This document shows positions 1 through 9,516 of a DNA stretch of 64,000 nucleotides, piece by piece. The stretch lies in contig NZ_AP019711.1 of assembly GCF_010537335.1 (NCBI RefSeq), positions 124,001 to 188,000 of the forward strand. Direction: 5' to 3'. A program made the translations under genes and the position numbers. How positions within the stretch are numbered: the stretch's first letter is position 1; every line of letters begins with the position of its first letter. This DNA is from Amedibacterium intestinale. Lineage in GTDB: Bacteria > Bacillota_I > Bacilli_A > Erysipelotrichales > Erysipelotrichaceae. A model generated the notes under the pieces. It worked only from the letters and a program-made list of their open reading frames with translations, searched no databases and was not told the origin of the DNA.

Positions 1-1566
1 AATGGACTTCGTATTTCTTATTTGGCACAAGATCCTGTATTTAAGGAAGAGGATACGATTCTTCATCAGATATTATCTATGGATAAAGAAATAAAGGAAT
101 TTGAAGCAAAAGCCATCTTAGGAAAGCTTGGAATTTATAACGTAGATGAAAAAGTAGCACATTTAAGTGGAGGACAAAGAAAAAGAGTAGCTCTTGCCAG
201 AGCTTTGTTGAAACCATGTGATTTACTGCTTTTGGATGAGCCTACCAACCATTTAGATAACCAGATGATTGAATGGCTGGAAAACTATTTACAAAGATTT
301 AGTAAAGCTGTATTTATGGTAACGCATGATCGTTATTTTTTAGAAAGGGTATGTACAAAAATCATAGAAATTGATCGGACTTGTCTGTACACGTATGAGG
401 CAAACTATTCTGAGTTTTTAGAGGCGAAAGAACAAAGAAAAGAAATGATGATGGTGCAGGATAGAAAACGTGCAAATCTTCTTAGAAAAGAGCTGGAATG
501 GATGAGAGCCGGCGTACAGGCACGAGGAACAAAAAGCAGAGATCGAATTGAAAGATTTCATAAATTAAATGAGATAGAAGATTATAAAGAAAGCAGCAGC
601 GTAAAACTGGATACACTAACTTCTCGATTAGGGAAAAAGACAATGGAATGGGAACATTTATCAAAAGCTTATAAAGATAAAGTCTTGTTTCATGATTTTT
701 CCTACCATTTACAGCGAAATGATCGTATAGGAATTCTTGGGGTAAATGGGTGTGGTAAAAGCACTTTAATGCGTATCCTTGCGAAGGAAGAAATGCCGGA
801 TAGTGGAATCGTTGAACATGGAGAAACGGTTCGTATTGCATTTTTTAAACAAGGCTGTGAAGAGATGGATTTCTCGAAAACTGTTTTAGATTATATTAAA
901 GATACCAGCAATGAAATTAAAACCATGGAAGGAAGCTTTAGCGCATCACAGATGCTGGAGAGATTTTTGTTTGATAAAAAAATGCAGTATACACCTATTG
1001 GAAGATTATCTGGTGGTGAAAGAAGACGTTTGTATTTGTTGAAAGTATTGATATCTGCACCAAATATCTTATTTCTTGATGAACCTACGAATGATTTAGA
1101 TATTGAAACTTTACAGATTTTAGAAGATTACCTAGATAATTTTAATGGTGCTATTATTACGGTTTCACATGATCGTTATTTCTTGGATCGTATATGCGAT
1201 AAGATGTTTGTTTTTGAAGGAAATGGTGTTATTCGTCAGTATACAGGAGGATATAGTGCTTTAAAGCTAGAACAATCTTATAGTAAGGAAAAAACGGAAA
1301 AAGAAAAAACTGTCCGTCAAAGTATTCCTAAAATGAGCACAAAAGAAAAACAGGAATTAGAAAGCATGGATCAAAAAATGGATGATATTCAAAACAAGAT
1401 TCAATCCTTAGATGAGGAAATGGCTTTGGCAGGGGATGACTTTAAAAAGATCCAGCAGTTAAGCGATACACGAATGAATTTAGAAAATGAACTGGAAAAA
1501 TTAATGGAGCGATGGGAAGAACTAAGTGAGAAAAAACAGATGATCGAAGATATGAAGAATAAATAG
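1..1566 (+). CDS. ABC-F family ATP-binding protein (5' end outside window)
   Basis: The frame is open from base 1, so this is the 3' part of a longer gene. Two ATP-binding cassettes are visible. The first keeps its signature LSGGQRKR (near nt 160) and Walker B LLLLDEPTNHLD, but its Walker A lies off the window. The second is complete: Walker A GVNGCGKST (near 740), signature LSGGERRR and Walker B ILFLDEPTNDLD. A charged coiled-coil tail of about 80 residues follows, as in Uup-like proteins. There are no membrane segments. The family consists of soluble ribosome-associated ATPases acting in translation, some giving antibiotic resistance. Tail type suggests Uup/YdiF rather than a resistance protein, which is inference. 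Confidence 0.93.
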   Translation, partial: NGLRISYLAQDPVFKEEDTILHQILSMDKEIKEFEAKAILGKLGIYNVDEKVAHLSGGQRKRVALARALLKPCDLLLLDEPTNHLDNQMIEWLENYLQRFSKAVFMVTHDRYFLERVCTKIIEIDRTCLYTYEANYSEFLEAKEQRKEMMMVQDRKRANLLRKELEWMRAGVQARGTKSRDRIERFHKLNEIEDYKESSSVKLDTLTSRLGKKTMEWEHLSKAYKDKVLFHDFSYHLQRNDRIGILGVNGCGKSTLMRILAKEEMPDSGIVEHGETVRIAFFKQGCEEMDFSKTVLDYIKDTSNEIKTMEGSFSASQMLERFLFDKKMQYTPIGRLSGGERRRLYLLKVLISAPNILFLDEPTNDLDIETLQILEDYLDNFNGAIITVSHDRYFLDRICDKMFVFEGNGVIRQYTGGYSALKLEQSYSKEKTEKEKTVRQSIPKMSTKEKQELESMDQKMDDIQNKIQSLDEEMALAGDDFKKIQQLSDTRMNLENELEKLMERWEELSEKKQMIEDMKNK

Positions 1567-1609
1567 AAAAGGCATTTTTCTGCTTGTCATAGCAGAAAAT
1601 GCCTTTTTT
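1567..1609. terminator. Bidirectional rho-independent terminator
   Basis: Arms AAAAGGCATTTTTCTGCT and AGCAGAAAATGCCTTTTTT enclose a TGTCAT loop. The 3' U-run serves the ABC-F gene. The mirrored A/T-run serves the convergent gene, whose stop codon lies inside the tail. Confidence 0.9.
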
Positions 1610-2024
1610 AACTTCTTTGTTTTTGTGCCTCATCCCATTCTTGAATAACTTGTTCTAAAACTTCAGCACTTATTGCCACAGTATTTTCACACTTTGTTTC
1701 TTTTGTGTGGAAAACAGGTTTTATTTGTGAACATAGACGAGAACCCATACGTTCTTGGAATGCAGATACAAGTTTTTGTGTAATTTCACGCATATCTTTA
1801 TAATCATGTGCCTTGGTTTCTACATAACGGGAAGAAATCACACAGGCAGCTCCGGATAATGCTCCGCATATATCTCCAACCTGAAAACCTCCTCCAAATG
1901 CAGCCGCCATAATCATATCTTTTTCATGTAAACCTAAATGGTAATATTCATTTCCAGCCTGCAGAATACTTTCTGCACAGTTATAGCCATTTCTATAATA
2001 TTTTACTGCAACATCTTTTAACAT
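1608..2024 (-). CDS. C_GCAxxG_C_C family protein
   Basis: 138 residues. The conserved cysteine pattern is plain: NCAES near residue 15, then GGGFQVGDICGALSGA around residues 44-60, and further cysteines in the C-terminal half (LCSQI, KCENT). This is the C_GCAxxG_C_C (PF09719-type) family, small putative redox-active or metal-binding proteins of anaerobes with no settled biochemical role. The ATG at 2024 follows TAAAGGAGA. It lies just downstream of ung on the same strand and may be co-transcribed. The terminator at 1567-1609 ends it. Confidence 0.85.
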   Translation of the reverse strand: MLKDVAVKYYRNGYNCAESILQAGNEYYHLGLHEKDMIMAAAFGGGFQVGDICGALSGAACVISSRYVETKAHDYKDMREITQKLVSAFQERMGSRLCSQIKPVFHTKETKCENTVAISAEVLEQVIQEWDEAQKQRS

Positions 2025-2047
2025 CTATTTTTCTCCTTTATCTTTCT

Positions 2048-2716
2048 TTAGTGTATCTGCCAGTCGATGAGTGGCAAATTGTGTTCTTTTAAAAACTGAT
2101 TTGTTTTAGAAAAATGACGACATCCAAAAAATCCATAATCTGCGGAAAAAGGACTTGGATGGGAGCATTTTAAAATCAGGTGCTGAGGATTGCTTATCAA
2201 AGCAGCTTTGTTTTGCGCATGTTTCCCCCACAATAAAAATACGATGGGTTCTTCTCTGTTGTTTAATAAAGAAATGATTCTATCTGTTAATATCTCCCAT
2301 CCTTTATTTGCATGCGAGTTTGCCTGTCCTTTTCGTACAGTTAAAACTGTATTCAGAAGCAATACCCCCTGTTTTGTCCATTGCGTAAGTTCTCCATGAT
2401 CTGGAATCGTACAGCCTATATCTCTGTGCAATTCCAAAAAAATGTTTTGTAAGGATGGAGGAGGAGCAACTCCTTTTTTTACAGAGAAACATAGTCCATG
2501 AGCCTGATTAGGTCCATGATATGGATCTTGTCCTAAAATAACAGCGTGTACTTTTTCATATGGGGTGTATTTTAATGCGTTAAAGATATCATACATATCT
2601 GGATAAATTGTTTGTGTTTTATATTCATTTGCCAGAAATATACGAAGTTTTTGGTAGTATTCTTTCTGAAATTCATCTTTTAATAAGACATCCCAGCTGT
2701 TTCCTATATGTACCAT
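2048..2716 (-). CDS. ung: Uracil-DNA glycosylase, family 1
   Basis: 222 residues. It removes uracil from DNA as the first step of base-excision repair. The water-activating motif GQDPYHGPNQAHG and the DNA-intercalating-loop motif HPSPFSADYGFFGC are both intact, and the uracil-binding LLLNTVLTV segment is present. I place the start at the ATG at 2716 (MVHIGNSWDVLL), preceded by AAGGAA. An in-frame ATG at 2734 lacks a good Shine-Dalgarno. Length is normal for family 1. A second, unrelated glycosylase-like gene lies at 55206-55688. Confidence 0.96.
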   Translation of the reverse strand: MVHIGNSWDVLLKDEFQKEYYQKLRIFLANEYKTQTIYPDMYDIFNALKYTPYEKVHAVILGQDPYHGPNQAHGLCFSVKKGVAPPPSLQNIFLELHRDIGCTIPDHGELTQWTKQGVLLLNTVLTVRKGQANSHANKGWEILTDRIISLLNNREEPIVFLLWGKHAQNKAALISNPQHLILKCSHPSPFSADYGFFGCRHFSKTNQFLKEHNLPLIDWQIH

Positions 2717-2808
2717 AGCATTCCTTCTTTCCATCTGTATTTATTTTACAATAAATTGTATAAAATAAAAACAGTAAATAGACGATGTATTTACTGTTAA
2801 TAATATGC

Positions 2809-4107
2809 TTAATCGCATGCATAGGCAGTTTGTTTTGCGATAGCTTTATTTGTTTCTTCCTGTTTTTCCTTTAGGAAAGTTTCATTTAATCTGGCATTGC
2901 TTAGCATTAGTTTTAAGCGGTTTTCCTGATTGACTTTCGTTGCGCTTGGATCATAATCTACAGCAACGATATTGGAATACGGGTATTTGTTTTTTAGCTT
3001 TCTCGCCATACCTTTTGCCACGATATGATTTGGCAAGCATCCAAATGGCTGACAGCAGACAATATTGTTTACACCATTTTTAATTAGGGTAACCATTTCA
3101 CTTGTTAAAAGCCATCCTTCACCCATTTTTACACCGCGATCAATCATACCTTCGCTGTTTTCAATGACTTCCTGAAAACTGTCAGGTACATGGAAGATAC
3201 CCTGCTGTTCAATTAGTTTGTTTCCTTTTTTCTGCAGGTTTTGAATATATGCTGATGCAAGGGAAACGATCGTATGTGATTTTTTATTGCGATTATAATA
3301 TTCATAATCAATTTTTGCATTCTCCAGGCAGTATAGACCAAAATCAAGAACTCCGGAAACGACTGGTTCACAGCCTTCATGAATCAGGAATTCTTCTAAA
3401 TCATTGTTTCCAAGAGGTGCATATTTCATATAGATTTCACCAACGATACCTACACGAATTTTCTTTTTTCCGCTTCTTGGAAGAGAAGCAAAATCTTCTA
3501 ACATTTCTTTATAGTTTTTTTGAAGTCTTAAAAAAGATAAAGAATCAAATTCACGTGTAATTGTTTCTATCCAGGTTGTCACAAGGGCATCACTGGACCC
3601 TTTTTCCAGTTCATATGGCTTACATTGATTTTTTAACCACATTAGCATATCTCCGTATAAAAAGCCATATAATAAACGTAGAAGCATACTAGGAGTTAGT
3701 TTAAATCCACTGTTTTTTTCCAGTTTAGAGAAGTTTACAGAGATAACAGGAACATGGGCAAAACCTGCCTGTACAAGCGCTTTTCGAAGAAGGTGAATAT
3801 AGTTGGAAGCACGACAGCCTCCTCCTGTTTGGGTAATTGCCAGAGCAACATGATCAGTATCGTATTTTCCACTCTTTAAGGCATCGATCATCTGTCCAAT
3901 GACTAATAGGGCAGGATAACAAGTATCGTTGTGTACATTTTTTAATCCTTCATCAATAATGCTTTGTCCTTTTGTTTCTAATAGTTCAACATTATAACCT
4001 TCTTTATGAAAGATATTTTGCAGGAACTGAAAATGAATAGGCAGCATCATAGGTACAAGAATCTTATGTGTTTTTTTCATTTCTTTTGTAAATTCTACAC
4101 GTTGCAT
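2809..4107 (-). CDS. 2-hydroxyacyl-CoA dehydratase activase-associated protein (DUF2229/HgdB-like half)
   Basis: 432 residues. It resembles the C-terminal part of the roughly 1400-residue acyl-CoA dehydratase activase-related proteins of anaerobes. Cysteine motifs likely to bind iron-sulfur clusters are NDTCYPALL, TQTGGGCRASN and VCCQPFGCLPNH. Here that part is a separate gene, starting 2 nt after the stop codon of the 976-residue activase gene upstream, with AGAGGG as its Shine-Dalgarno inside that gene's end. The two are therefore translationally linked. The family is thought to handle ATP-driven low-potential electron transfer. The true substrate is unknown, and no dehydratase subunits lie nearby. 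Confidence 0.8.
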   Translation of the reverse strand: MQRVEFTKEMKKTHKILVPMMLPIHFQFLQNIFHKEGYNVELLETKGQSIIDEGLKNVHNDTCYPALLVIGQMIDALKSGKYDTDHVALAITQTGGGCRASNYIHLLRKALVQAGFAHVPVISVNFSKLEKNSGFKLTPSMLLRLLYGFLYGDMLMWLKNQCKPYELEKGSSDALVTTWIETITREFDSLSFLRLQKNYKEMLEDFASLPRSGKKKIRVGIVGEIYMKYAPLGNNDLEEFLIHEGCEPVVSGVLDFGLYCLENAKIDYEYYNRNKKSHTIVSLASAYIQNLQKKGNKLIEQQGIFHVPDSFQEVIENSEGMIDRGVKMGEGWLLTSEMVTLIKNGVNNIVCCQPFGCLPNHIVAKGMARKLKNKYPYSNIVAVDYDPSATKVNQENRLKLMLSNARLNETFLKEKQEETNKAIAKQTAYACD

Positions 4108-4109
4108 AG

Positions 4110-7040
4110 TTATCCCTCTCTTTCTTCCATTGCGGCCTGTAAAGAACGACAGCGAATTTTTACAGCCCCTAAATTGTCAACTTCATCGATTTTTATCTGT
4201 GTATATAATTTGTTGTGTGAGCGAAGAATGTCTTTTACCTCATCTGTAGTAATCGCATCAATTCCACATCCAAAACTTACCAATTGAATCATTTCCATAT
4301 TTTTTTGTGAACAGACAAATTGTGCAGCATTATACATGCGAGCATGGAATGTCCATTGGTTTAAAACATGGATGCTTGGTCTTTGCGGCTGTTTAGGAAT
4401 ACAGTCTTCACTAAGAACAACAAATCCTAAGTTGTTTAATAAACGATGAATTCCATGGTTGATTTGTGGATCCACATGGTATGGTCGTCCAGCCAGTACG
4501 ATGCATTTACGTTGATGTTCTTTTGCGAATGCGATTGCTTCCTGTCCTTTTTTGTAAATCTGGTTTTTAAAGTTTTCATATTCTTCGTAAGCATGTTTGC
4601 TTGCCGCAAGAATTTCATCTTCATCAATTTTTATATTGTGAGCATGAAACACTTCTTTCATCTGTTTTATTAGAACAGCAGGATCTTCTAAATATATATA
4701 TGGATATAAGAATGTTATATCTTCTAAATTCATATTTCCTTCTATAACTTCTGGATAATAGGCAACAACTGGACAATTAAAATGATTGTCGCTCATTTCT
4801 TCTTTTACGTTATATGTCATGCATGGGTAAAAGATCGTCTGCATACCTTTATCTATTAAAGATTGAATATGACCATGTACCAGTTTTGCCGGATAACAAA
4901 CGGTATCACTTGGAATGGTATGCTGTCCTTTCGCATATAAAGCCTTTGTAGAATGATCACTTAATACAACTTCAAATCCAAGGTTTGTAAAGAAACTATG
5001 CCAGAAAGGTAAAGTATCATACATATTTAAAACAAGAGGAATTCCGATTTTGCCACGTTTTCCCGGAATACTTTTTAGATTGCGTAAACGTTCATATTTA
5101 TCATCATATAAATTAGGAAGTTTTTCCTTGTTTACCTTACCGCTAACTGGACGCTCACATTTATTTCCGGCAATATGACGGCTTCCATCATCAAAGGTAT
5201 TTACGGTTAAGTTACAGTGATTTGTACATAAACCACAGTTTATTGCTTTGGAAGTATGGGCAAAGGCTTGCAATTGCTGTTTTGTTAAAATAGAAGAAGA
5301 TGTTTTGTTTTTATGTTTTGCGATAAGAGCAGCTCCATATGCTCCCATTAAATGTGCAATACCAGGTCGAATAACATTTCTTCCAAGTTCCATTTCAAAG
5401 CTTCTTAAAACTGTATCATTTAGAAAGGTTCCTCCCTGCACAACGATTTCTTTGCCAATCTCATCTGCATTTTTGGCACGAATTACTTTATATAATGCGT
5501 TTTTCACAACACTAATGCATAGTCCAGCTGAAATATCTTCAATACTTGCCCCATTTTTCTGTGCCTGTTTTACAGATGAATTCATAAATACGGTACATCT
5601 TGTACCTAAATCAACAGGATGTTTTGCGTTTAGTCCCATTTTCGCAAATTCTTTTACATCATATTCCATGCTTTTAGCGAAAGTTTCAATAAAACTTCCA
5701 CATCCACTGGAACATGCTTCATTTAATAAAATATCATCAATGGAATTATCTTTGATACGGAAACACTTCATATCCTGTCCGCCAATATCAATGATAAAAT
5801 CTACATTTGGATTAAAATGCTTGGCAGCTGTATAATGGGCGATGGTTTCTACAATTCCAACATCGAGATGAAAAGCGTGTTTCATTAATTCTTCCCCATA
5901 ACCGGTAACCGCACTGTGAACGATATGAATACGATCTTCCATCAAATCATAAATTTTCAAGAGTTCCTTTTTGATGACGTCAATGGGATTTCCCTGATTG
6001 CTGGCATAACTTTCATATAAGATGTTATCGTGTTCATCAATAAGCGCAAGTTTTGTCGTTGTACTTCCAGAATCGATTCCTAAATAGGCATTTCCTTGAT
6101 ACGTATGAATATCACTTCGTGCAACTTTTGCATTTCCATGACGCTTTATAAATTCTTCATACTCTTTTTCATCTTTGAATAAAGGAGCTAATCCATCTGT
6201 TTTTACTTCGATATTTGCCATCTGCTCCATTTTATGTAAAGCTTCCTCATACGTATAGGTTTTTGTTTCTCCGCTTGCATAAACAGCACTGCCAAGGGCT
6301 ACAAAGTAAGGAGCCAAAGCAGGGAAGTTTGCTTCTTCTTCACTTAAATGCAAGGTTTCTTTAAAGCGATTCTGCAATCCTTTTAAGAAGTGAAGCGGTC
6401 CTCCAAGAAACAAGACATTTCCTTCTATGTTTCTTCCCTGGGCAAGTCCTGCAATACTTTGATCGACAACAGCTTGAAATATACTGGCAGCTAAGTTGCT
6501 TTTTTCTACTCCCTGATTGATGAGGGGCTGCACATCACTTTTCGCAAATACTCCACATCGAGAAGCAATCGGATACAATGTTGTATATTGCAGGGAAAGC
6601 TTATCCATCGTTTCCAGATCTACATTTAATAAGGAAGCCATCTGGTCAATGAAAGCACCTGTACCACCTGCACAGGTAGAATTCATTCTTTCTTCTAAAG
6701 CCCCTTTTAAGAAAATGATTTTCGCATCCTCTCCTCCAAGCTCTACAACAACATCGGTTCTTGGATAATACTGGCGTACTGCCTGTGCGGTTGCGAAAAC
6801 TTCCTGTACAAAAGGAAACTGCGCATCGTTTGCGATTCCAAGTCCTGCACTTCCTGTAATTGCCAAAGCAATATCATGTCCTTTTAAATAAGGTTCTAGT
6901 TCTTTTAGTTTCGCAACACTCATTTCTCTTACTTTTGATTTATGACGTTCATAACTTTTGTATATAATTTCGTCTACATCATTCAGCAAGACAGCTTTTA
7001 AAGTAGTAGAACCTACATCAATTCCTAGTTTATATGTCAT
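4110..7040 (-). CDS. Acyl-CoA dehydratase activase, two ASKHA domains plus DUF2229 part
   Basis: 976 residues. There are two BcrA/BadF/HgdC-type ATPase domains in tandem. The first begins MTYKLGIDVGSTTLKAV with cluster ligands NSTCAGGTGAF and SRCGVFAKSD. The second begins YLGIDSGSTTTKLALID with EACSSGCGSF and TRCTVFMNSS. A third region opens with INCGLCTNHCNLTV and contains FYPCMTYN. Known activases hydrolyse ATP to fire single electrons from a [4Fe-4S] cluster. The ATG at 7040 follows AAGAGAG. The more upstream in-frame ATG at 7082 would overlap the TetR gene and has no Shine-Dalgarno. It is the middle gene of a TetR-activase-DUF2229 operon. Its target enzyme is unknown. Confidence 0.88.
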   Translation of the reverse strand: MTYKLGIDVGSTTLKAVLLNDVDEIIYKSYERHKSKVREMSVAKLKELEPYLKGHDIALAITGSAGLGIANDAQFPFVQEVFATAQAVRQYYPRTDVVVELGGEDAKIIFLKGALEERMNSTCAGGTGAFIDQMASLLNVDLETMDKLSLQYTTLYPIASRCGVFAKSDVQPLINQGVEKSNLAASIFQAVVDQSIAGLAQGRNIEGNVLFLGGPLHFLKGLQNRFKETLHLSEEEANFPALAPYFVALGSAVYASGETKTYTYEEALHKMEQMANIEVKTDGLAPLFKDEKEYEEFIKRHGNAKVARSDIHTYQGNAYLGIDSGSTTTKLALIDEHDNILYESYASNQGNPIDVIKKELLKIYDLMEDRIHIVHSAVTGYGEELMKHAFHLDVGIVETIAHYTAAKHFNPNVDFIIDIGGQDMKCFRIKDNSIDDILLNEACSSGCGSFIETFAKSMEYDVKEFAKMGLNAKHPVDLGTRCTVFMNSSVKQAQKNGASIEDISAGLCISVVKNALYKVIRAKNADEIGKEIVVQGGTFLNDTVLRSFEMELGRNVIRPGIAHLMGAYGAALIAKHKNKTSSSILTKQQLQAFAHTSKAINCGLCTNHCNLTVNTFDDGSRHIAGNKCERPVSGKVNKEKLPNLYDDKYERLRNLKSIPGKRGKIGIPLVLNMYDTLPFWHSFFTNLGFEVVLSDHSTKALYAKGQHTIPSDTVCYPAKLVHGHIQSLIDKGMQTIFYPCMTYNVKEEMSDNHFNCPVVAYYPEVIEGNMNLEDITFLYPYIYLEDPAVLIKQMKEVFHAHNIKIDEDEILAASKHAYEEYENFKNQIYKKGQEAIAFAKEHQRKCIVLAGRPYHVDPQINHGIHRLLNNLGFVVLSEDCIPKQPQRPSIHVLNQWTFHARMYNAAQFVCSQKNMEMIQLVSFGCGIDAITTDEVKDILRSHNKLYTQIKIDEVDNLGAVKIRCRSLQAAMEEREG

Positions 7041-7069
7041 ATATATCTCTCTTTTCTTTTTGTATAATG

Positions 7070-7633
7070 CTATGCGTAACAAATAATTTTTGTTAACTCA
7101 GGAAGAATATTTTCAATTGTATCTGGATGCTGGTAAAACAAAGCGTTATAACATACAGTATTTGTTATTTCTAATAACAAAAGCACTCTTTTTAATGTTT
7201 GTTCTATATCCTCATTCTCTTTTTTAAACAAGGAAAGAAACTCAGAAAGAGAAGGCAGATACGAAAAAATCTGATTTCGCCTTTCTTTTGTTTTTATTAA
7301 GCATGAGGCATGATTGTGTACCATTTTTAAGATTTGTGGCTGCTGCTTGTAAAAATCTGCAAGCTTTTCTACAAATACAAGTTTCCAGGATCGCTTCTCA
7401 TCCAGCGAAATTTGATGAGATTCCTGTAAAATCTCATTTAACATGGTTCCATACTTCTTACAAAGAATAATAAAAATCAGTTCATTTTTATCCTTATAAT
7501 ATGTATAAAACGTCCCCTTGGCTACCTGTGCATATTTCACAATATCATTTACACTGGTATCTTCAATACCATATTTTGAAAAAAGTGCGATGGCAGAGTG
7601 CAAGATTCTGCTTTGTTTACTTAATTCTTCCAT
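7070..7633 (-). CDS. TetR/AcrR family transcriptional regulator
   Basis: 187 residues. The N-terminal helix-turn-helix is typical: ALFSKYGIEDTSVNDIVKYA then AKGTFYTYYKDKNEL. The C-terminal ligand-binding half is not assignable. It is the first gene of the operon with the activase-like pair, whose start is 29 nt downstream. A palindrome TGACCACCGGTCA sits 41-53 nt upstream of the start and overlaps the likely -35 TTGACC, so autorepression is expected. The inducer is unknown. A second TetR gene in this window (17258) has operators built on the same GACC/GGTC half-sites. Confidence 0.9.
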   Translation of the reverse strand: MEELSKQSRILHSAIALFSKYGIEDTSVNDIVKYAQVAKGTFYTYYKDKNELIFIILCKKYGTMLNEILQESHQISLDEKRSWKLVFVEKLADFYKQQPQILKMVHNHASCLIKTKERRNQIFSYLPSLSEFLSLFKKENEDIEQTLKRVLLLLEITNTVCYNALFYQHPDTIENILPELTKIICYA

Positions 7634-7673
7634 GATGTCACATCCTTATACCATAGTAAGTTTACTCCTTTTG

Positions 7674-7686
7674 TGACCACCGGTCA
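7674..7686 (-). promoter_or_regulatory. Putative TetR operator of the activase operon
   Basis: Perfect 5-bp arms TGACC and GGTCA around ACC. On the minus strand it overlaps TTGACC, a plausible -35 box with TAAACT 17 nt downstream. Position and symmetry fit autoregulation by the adjacent TetR gene. Confidence 0.65.
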
Positions 7687-7819
7687 ATATATGGATTTTG
7701 TTATTTTTATGAATATTCTATATATGAAAAATTGAAATCGTTTACTTTATATTTTGATGAAAGTCAGCAGGAAATGGGTGTTTTTCATTTCTAGAAAATA
7801 GAAAATGTGTTTGAGAATA

Positions 7820-7828
7820 TGGTATAAT
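7820..7828 (+). promoter_or_regulatory. Extended -10 promoter of the YitT gene
   Basis: TGGTATAAT, an extended -10 element, lies 30 nt upstream of the YitT start. No good -35 is visible. AAAGGGGGA is the following Shine-Dalgarno. Confidence 0.6.
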
Positions 7829-7858
7829 ATAAAAGTTTTATAAAGGGGGATTTTATTG

Positions 7859-8737
7859 ATGAAACAATTGAAAATGAAACAAGAAATTAGACAGTATTTT
7901 TGGGTCATTACAGGAGGAATCCTGTTTGCGGCAGCTGTTAATTTATTTATTGTACCCCTGGATTTGTATAGTTGTGGAGTTGTTGGGATTGCACAGGTCT
8001 TACGAACGATTTTGGTTGACTATATGCATATTCCATTCCCACATCAAATCGATATTGCAGGTATCTTAAATTTTTTGATCAATATTCCTTTATTTGTTCT
8101 GGCCTATCGAAGTATTTCTCATTCCTTTTTTGTAAAAACACTGGTAAATGTCATAGTTCAAACGGCAGCATTAACATTTATCATGGTTCCCAATACTCCT
8201 ATCATTGAAGATGTGCTTACATCCTGTGTCGTAGCGGGAGTCATTGGCGGATTTGGTATCGGGATGGTTTTGCGCAGTTCTGGAAGTGGCGGTGGACTTG
8301 ATATACTCGGTGTTTATATGACAAAAAAAAGTGAAAAGTTTTCTGTTGGAAAACTTTCTTTAATAATCAATGTGATCGTATATTTGTTTTGTGCAGTTTT
8401 ATTTAATGTGCAAACGGCAGTTTACTCAATTATCTTTATGCTTTCTTTTTCTTTGATGCTTGATAAAATGCATTTTCAAAACATCAATATGACCGCAATG
8501 ATCTTTACAAAAAATAAAGAAATACAAAAAGTTATCATGAAAGAAATGGGAAGAGGGGTAACGTATTGGAAAGGTGCAGGCGCTTATACAAATACAGATA
8601 CTTATATATTGTTGACGGTAATCAATAAATATGAAGAAGATCAAATCAGAAGAATTGTGGAAGCTCAAGATCCGCATGCTTTTGTTATTTTAAGTGAAGG
8701 AATGCGTGTGAGCGGTAACTTTGAGAGAAGATTATAG
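7859..8737 (+). CDS. YitT family membrane protein (DUF161/DUF2179)
   Basis: 292 residues. Five to six hydrophobic segments occupy roughly residues 15-205, with a glycine-rich LRSSGSGGGLDILGVY stretch typical of YitT proteins. A soluble C-terminal DUF2179 domain carries GRGVTYWKGAGAYT. The ATG at 7859 follows AAAGGGGGA at about 10 nt, and a TTG immediately before it is less likely. YitT proteins are widespread inner-membrane proteins of uncertain transport role. The gene is monocistronic, with its own extended -10 promoter and a strong terminator. Confidence 0.9.
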   Translation: MKQLKMKQEIRQYFWVITGGILFAAAVNLFIVPLDLYSCGVVGIAQVLRTILVDYMHIPFPHQIDIAGILNFLINIPLFVLAYRSISHSFFVKTLVNVIVQTAALTFIMVPNTPIIEDVLTSCVVAGVIGGFGIGMVLRSSGSGGGLDILGVYMTKKSEKFSVGKLSLIINVIVYLFCAVLFNVQTAVYSIIFMLSFSLMLDKMHFQNINMTAMIFTKNKEIQKVIMKEMGRGVTYWKGAGAYTNTDTYILLTVINKYEEDQIRRIVEAQDPHAFVILSEGMRVSGNFERRL

Positions 8738-8744
8738 ATATAAG

Positions 8745-8790
8745 AAAAGGATTCCATGCGATCCTCTAGTGGAAAGCAGGAATCCTTTTT
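8745..8790. terminator. Bidirectional terminator
   Basis: AAAAGGATTCC pairs with GGAATCCTTTTT across a loop of about 23 nt. It has U-runs in both directions and ends both YitT and the convergent LiaF-like gene. Confidence 0.85.
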
Positions 8791-9511
8791 AGATATAATG
8801 AATATCTAATCCTGATGTTGTAAGACTGCCATGCAAGGTAACCGTAGCTTCAATAATGGTGGTTTCATTAGAGAAAAGCTCATCTTCATTGCAGCCAGAC
8901 ATAGACTGATTAAAATTTTTTTCTATTTTCCATGTTTTTGGGAAAAATAATTCGACACTGGATAATTCAATATCCAGATAAATATCGGCATGATTTCCCT
9001 GTATGTTTGCCTGATCAAAATAGATTTTCATAGAACCTAAGCGACATCGTATATCTGCTCCTTTAAAGTCATCGGTATGGATATAGCGGGTACTTGAATT
9101 AAGATTTGTATGCATCTTATAAAATCCATCATTAGATTGTTCATATTGCATATTGGTGTTTCCATATAAACTTTCTGCTTTCTTGCTGCAGTTTTTATAG
9201 ATGTTTTTTTTAGGACGATATACCATACTAATACCAATGCTGATCAATAAAGTTGTCGCAAGAAGTGTCCATGGGGTAATGGCTTGTATACCTAAAGGTT
9301 TTGCGTAAATGATTGCCAGAAAGGCAAGGGAAAACAAGGTTCCAAATACATTTTTATGGAGAATGCTCTGGATTGTTGTTGCGACAAAGAAAATTGTAAA
9401 GAATAAACTCCATGCACTGATTTCTATAGGGATAAGATTTAATTTGCTGACGATAATTAATATACCGCTGAGGATAAAAAAGAATCCCCAGAACCATCTT
9501 TGTTTTTTCAT
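8789..9511 (-). CDS. LiaF-like membrane protein
   Basis: 240 residues. The N-terminal half has about four transmembrane helices (residues 5-95). The C-terminal half is a soluble beta-rich domain (YIHTDDFKGADIRCRLGSM, then NHADIYLDIELSSVELFFP) of the cell-wall-active-antibiotic-response type found in LiaF. The ATG at 9511 is 5 nt after the stop of the LytTR gene, so the two form an operon. LytTR plus LiaF-like pairs are recurrent in Bacillota and are thought to sense envelope or membrane state. That role is inference here. Confidence 0.75.
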   Translation of the reverse strand: MKKQRWFWGFFFILSGILIIVSKLNLIPIEISAWSLFFTIFFVATTIQSILHKNVFGTLFSLAFLAIIYAKPLGIQAITPWTLLATTLLISIGISMVYRPKKNIYKNCSKKAESLYGNTNMQYEQSNDGFYKMHTNLNSSTRYIHTDDFKGADIRCRLGSMKIYFDQANIQGNHADIYLDIELSSVELFFPKTWKIEKNFNQSMSGCNEDELFSNETTIIEATVTLHGSLTTSGLDIHYI

Positions 9512-9516
9512 ATAAT

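Noticed and set aside
5248-5835. 195-codon plus-strand frame over the activase gene
   Set aside because: Antisense to conserved iron-sulfur motifs of the activase. No Shine-Dalgarno.
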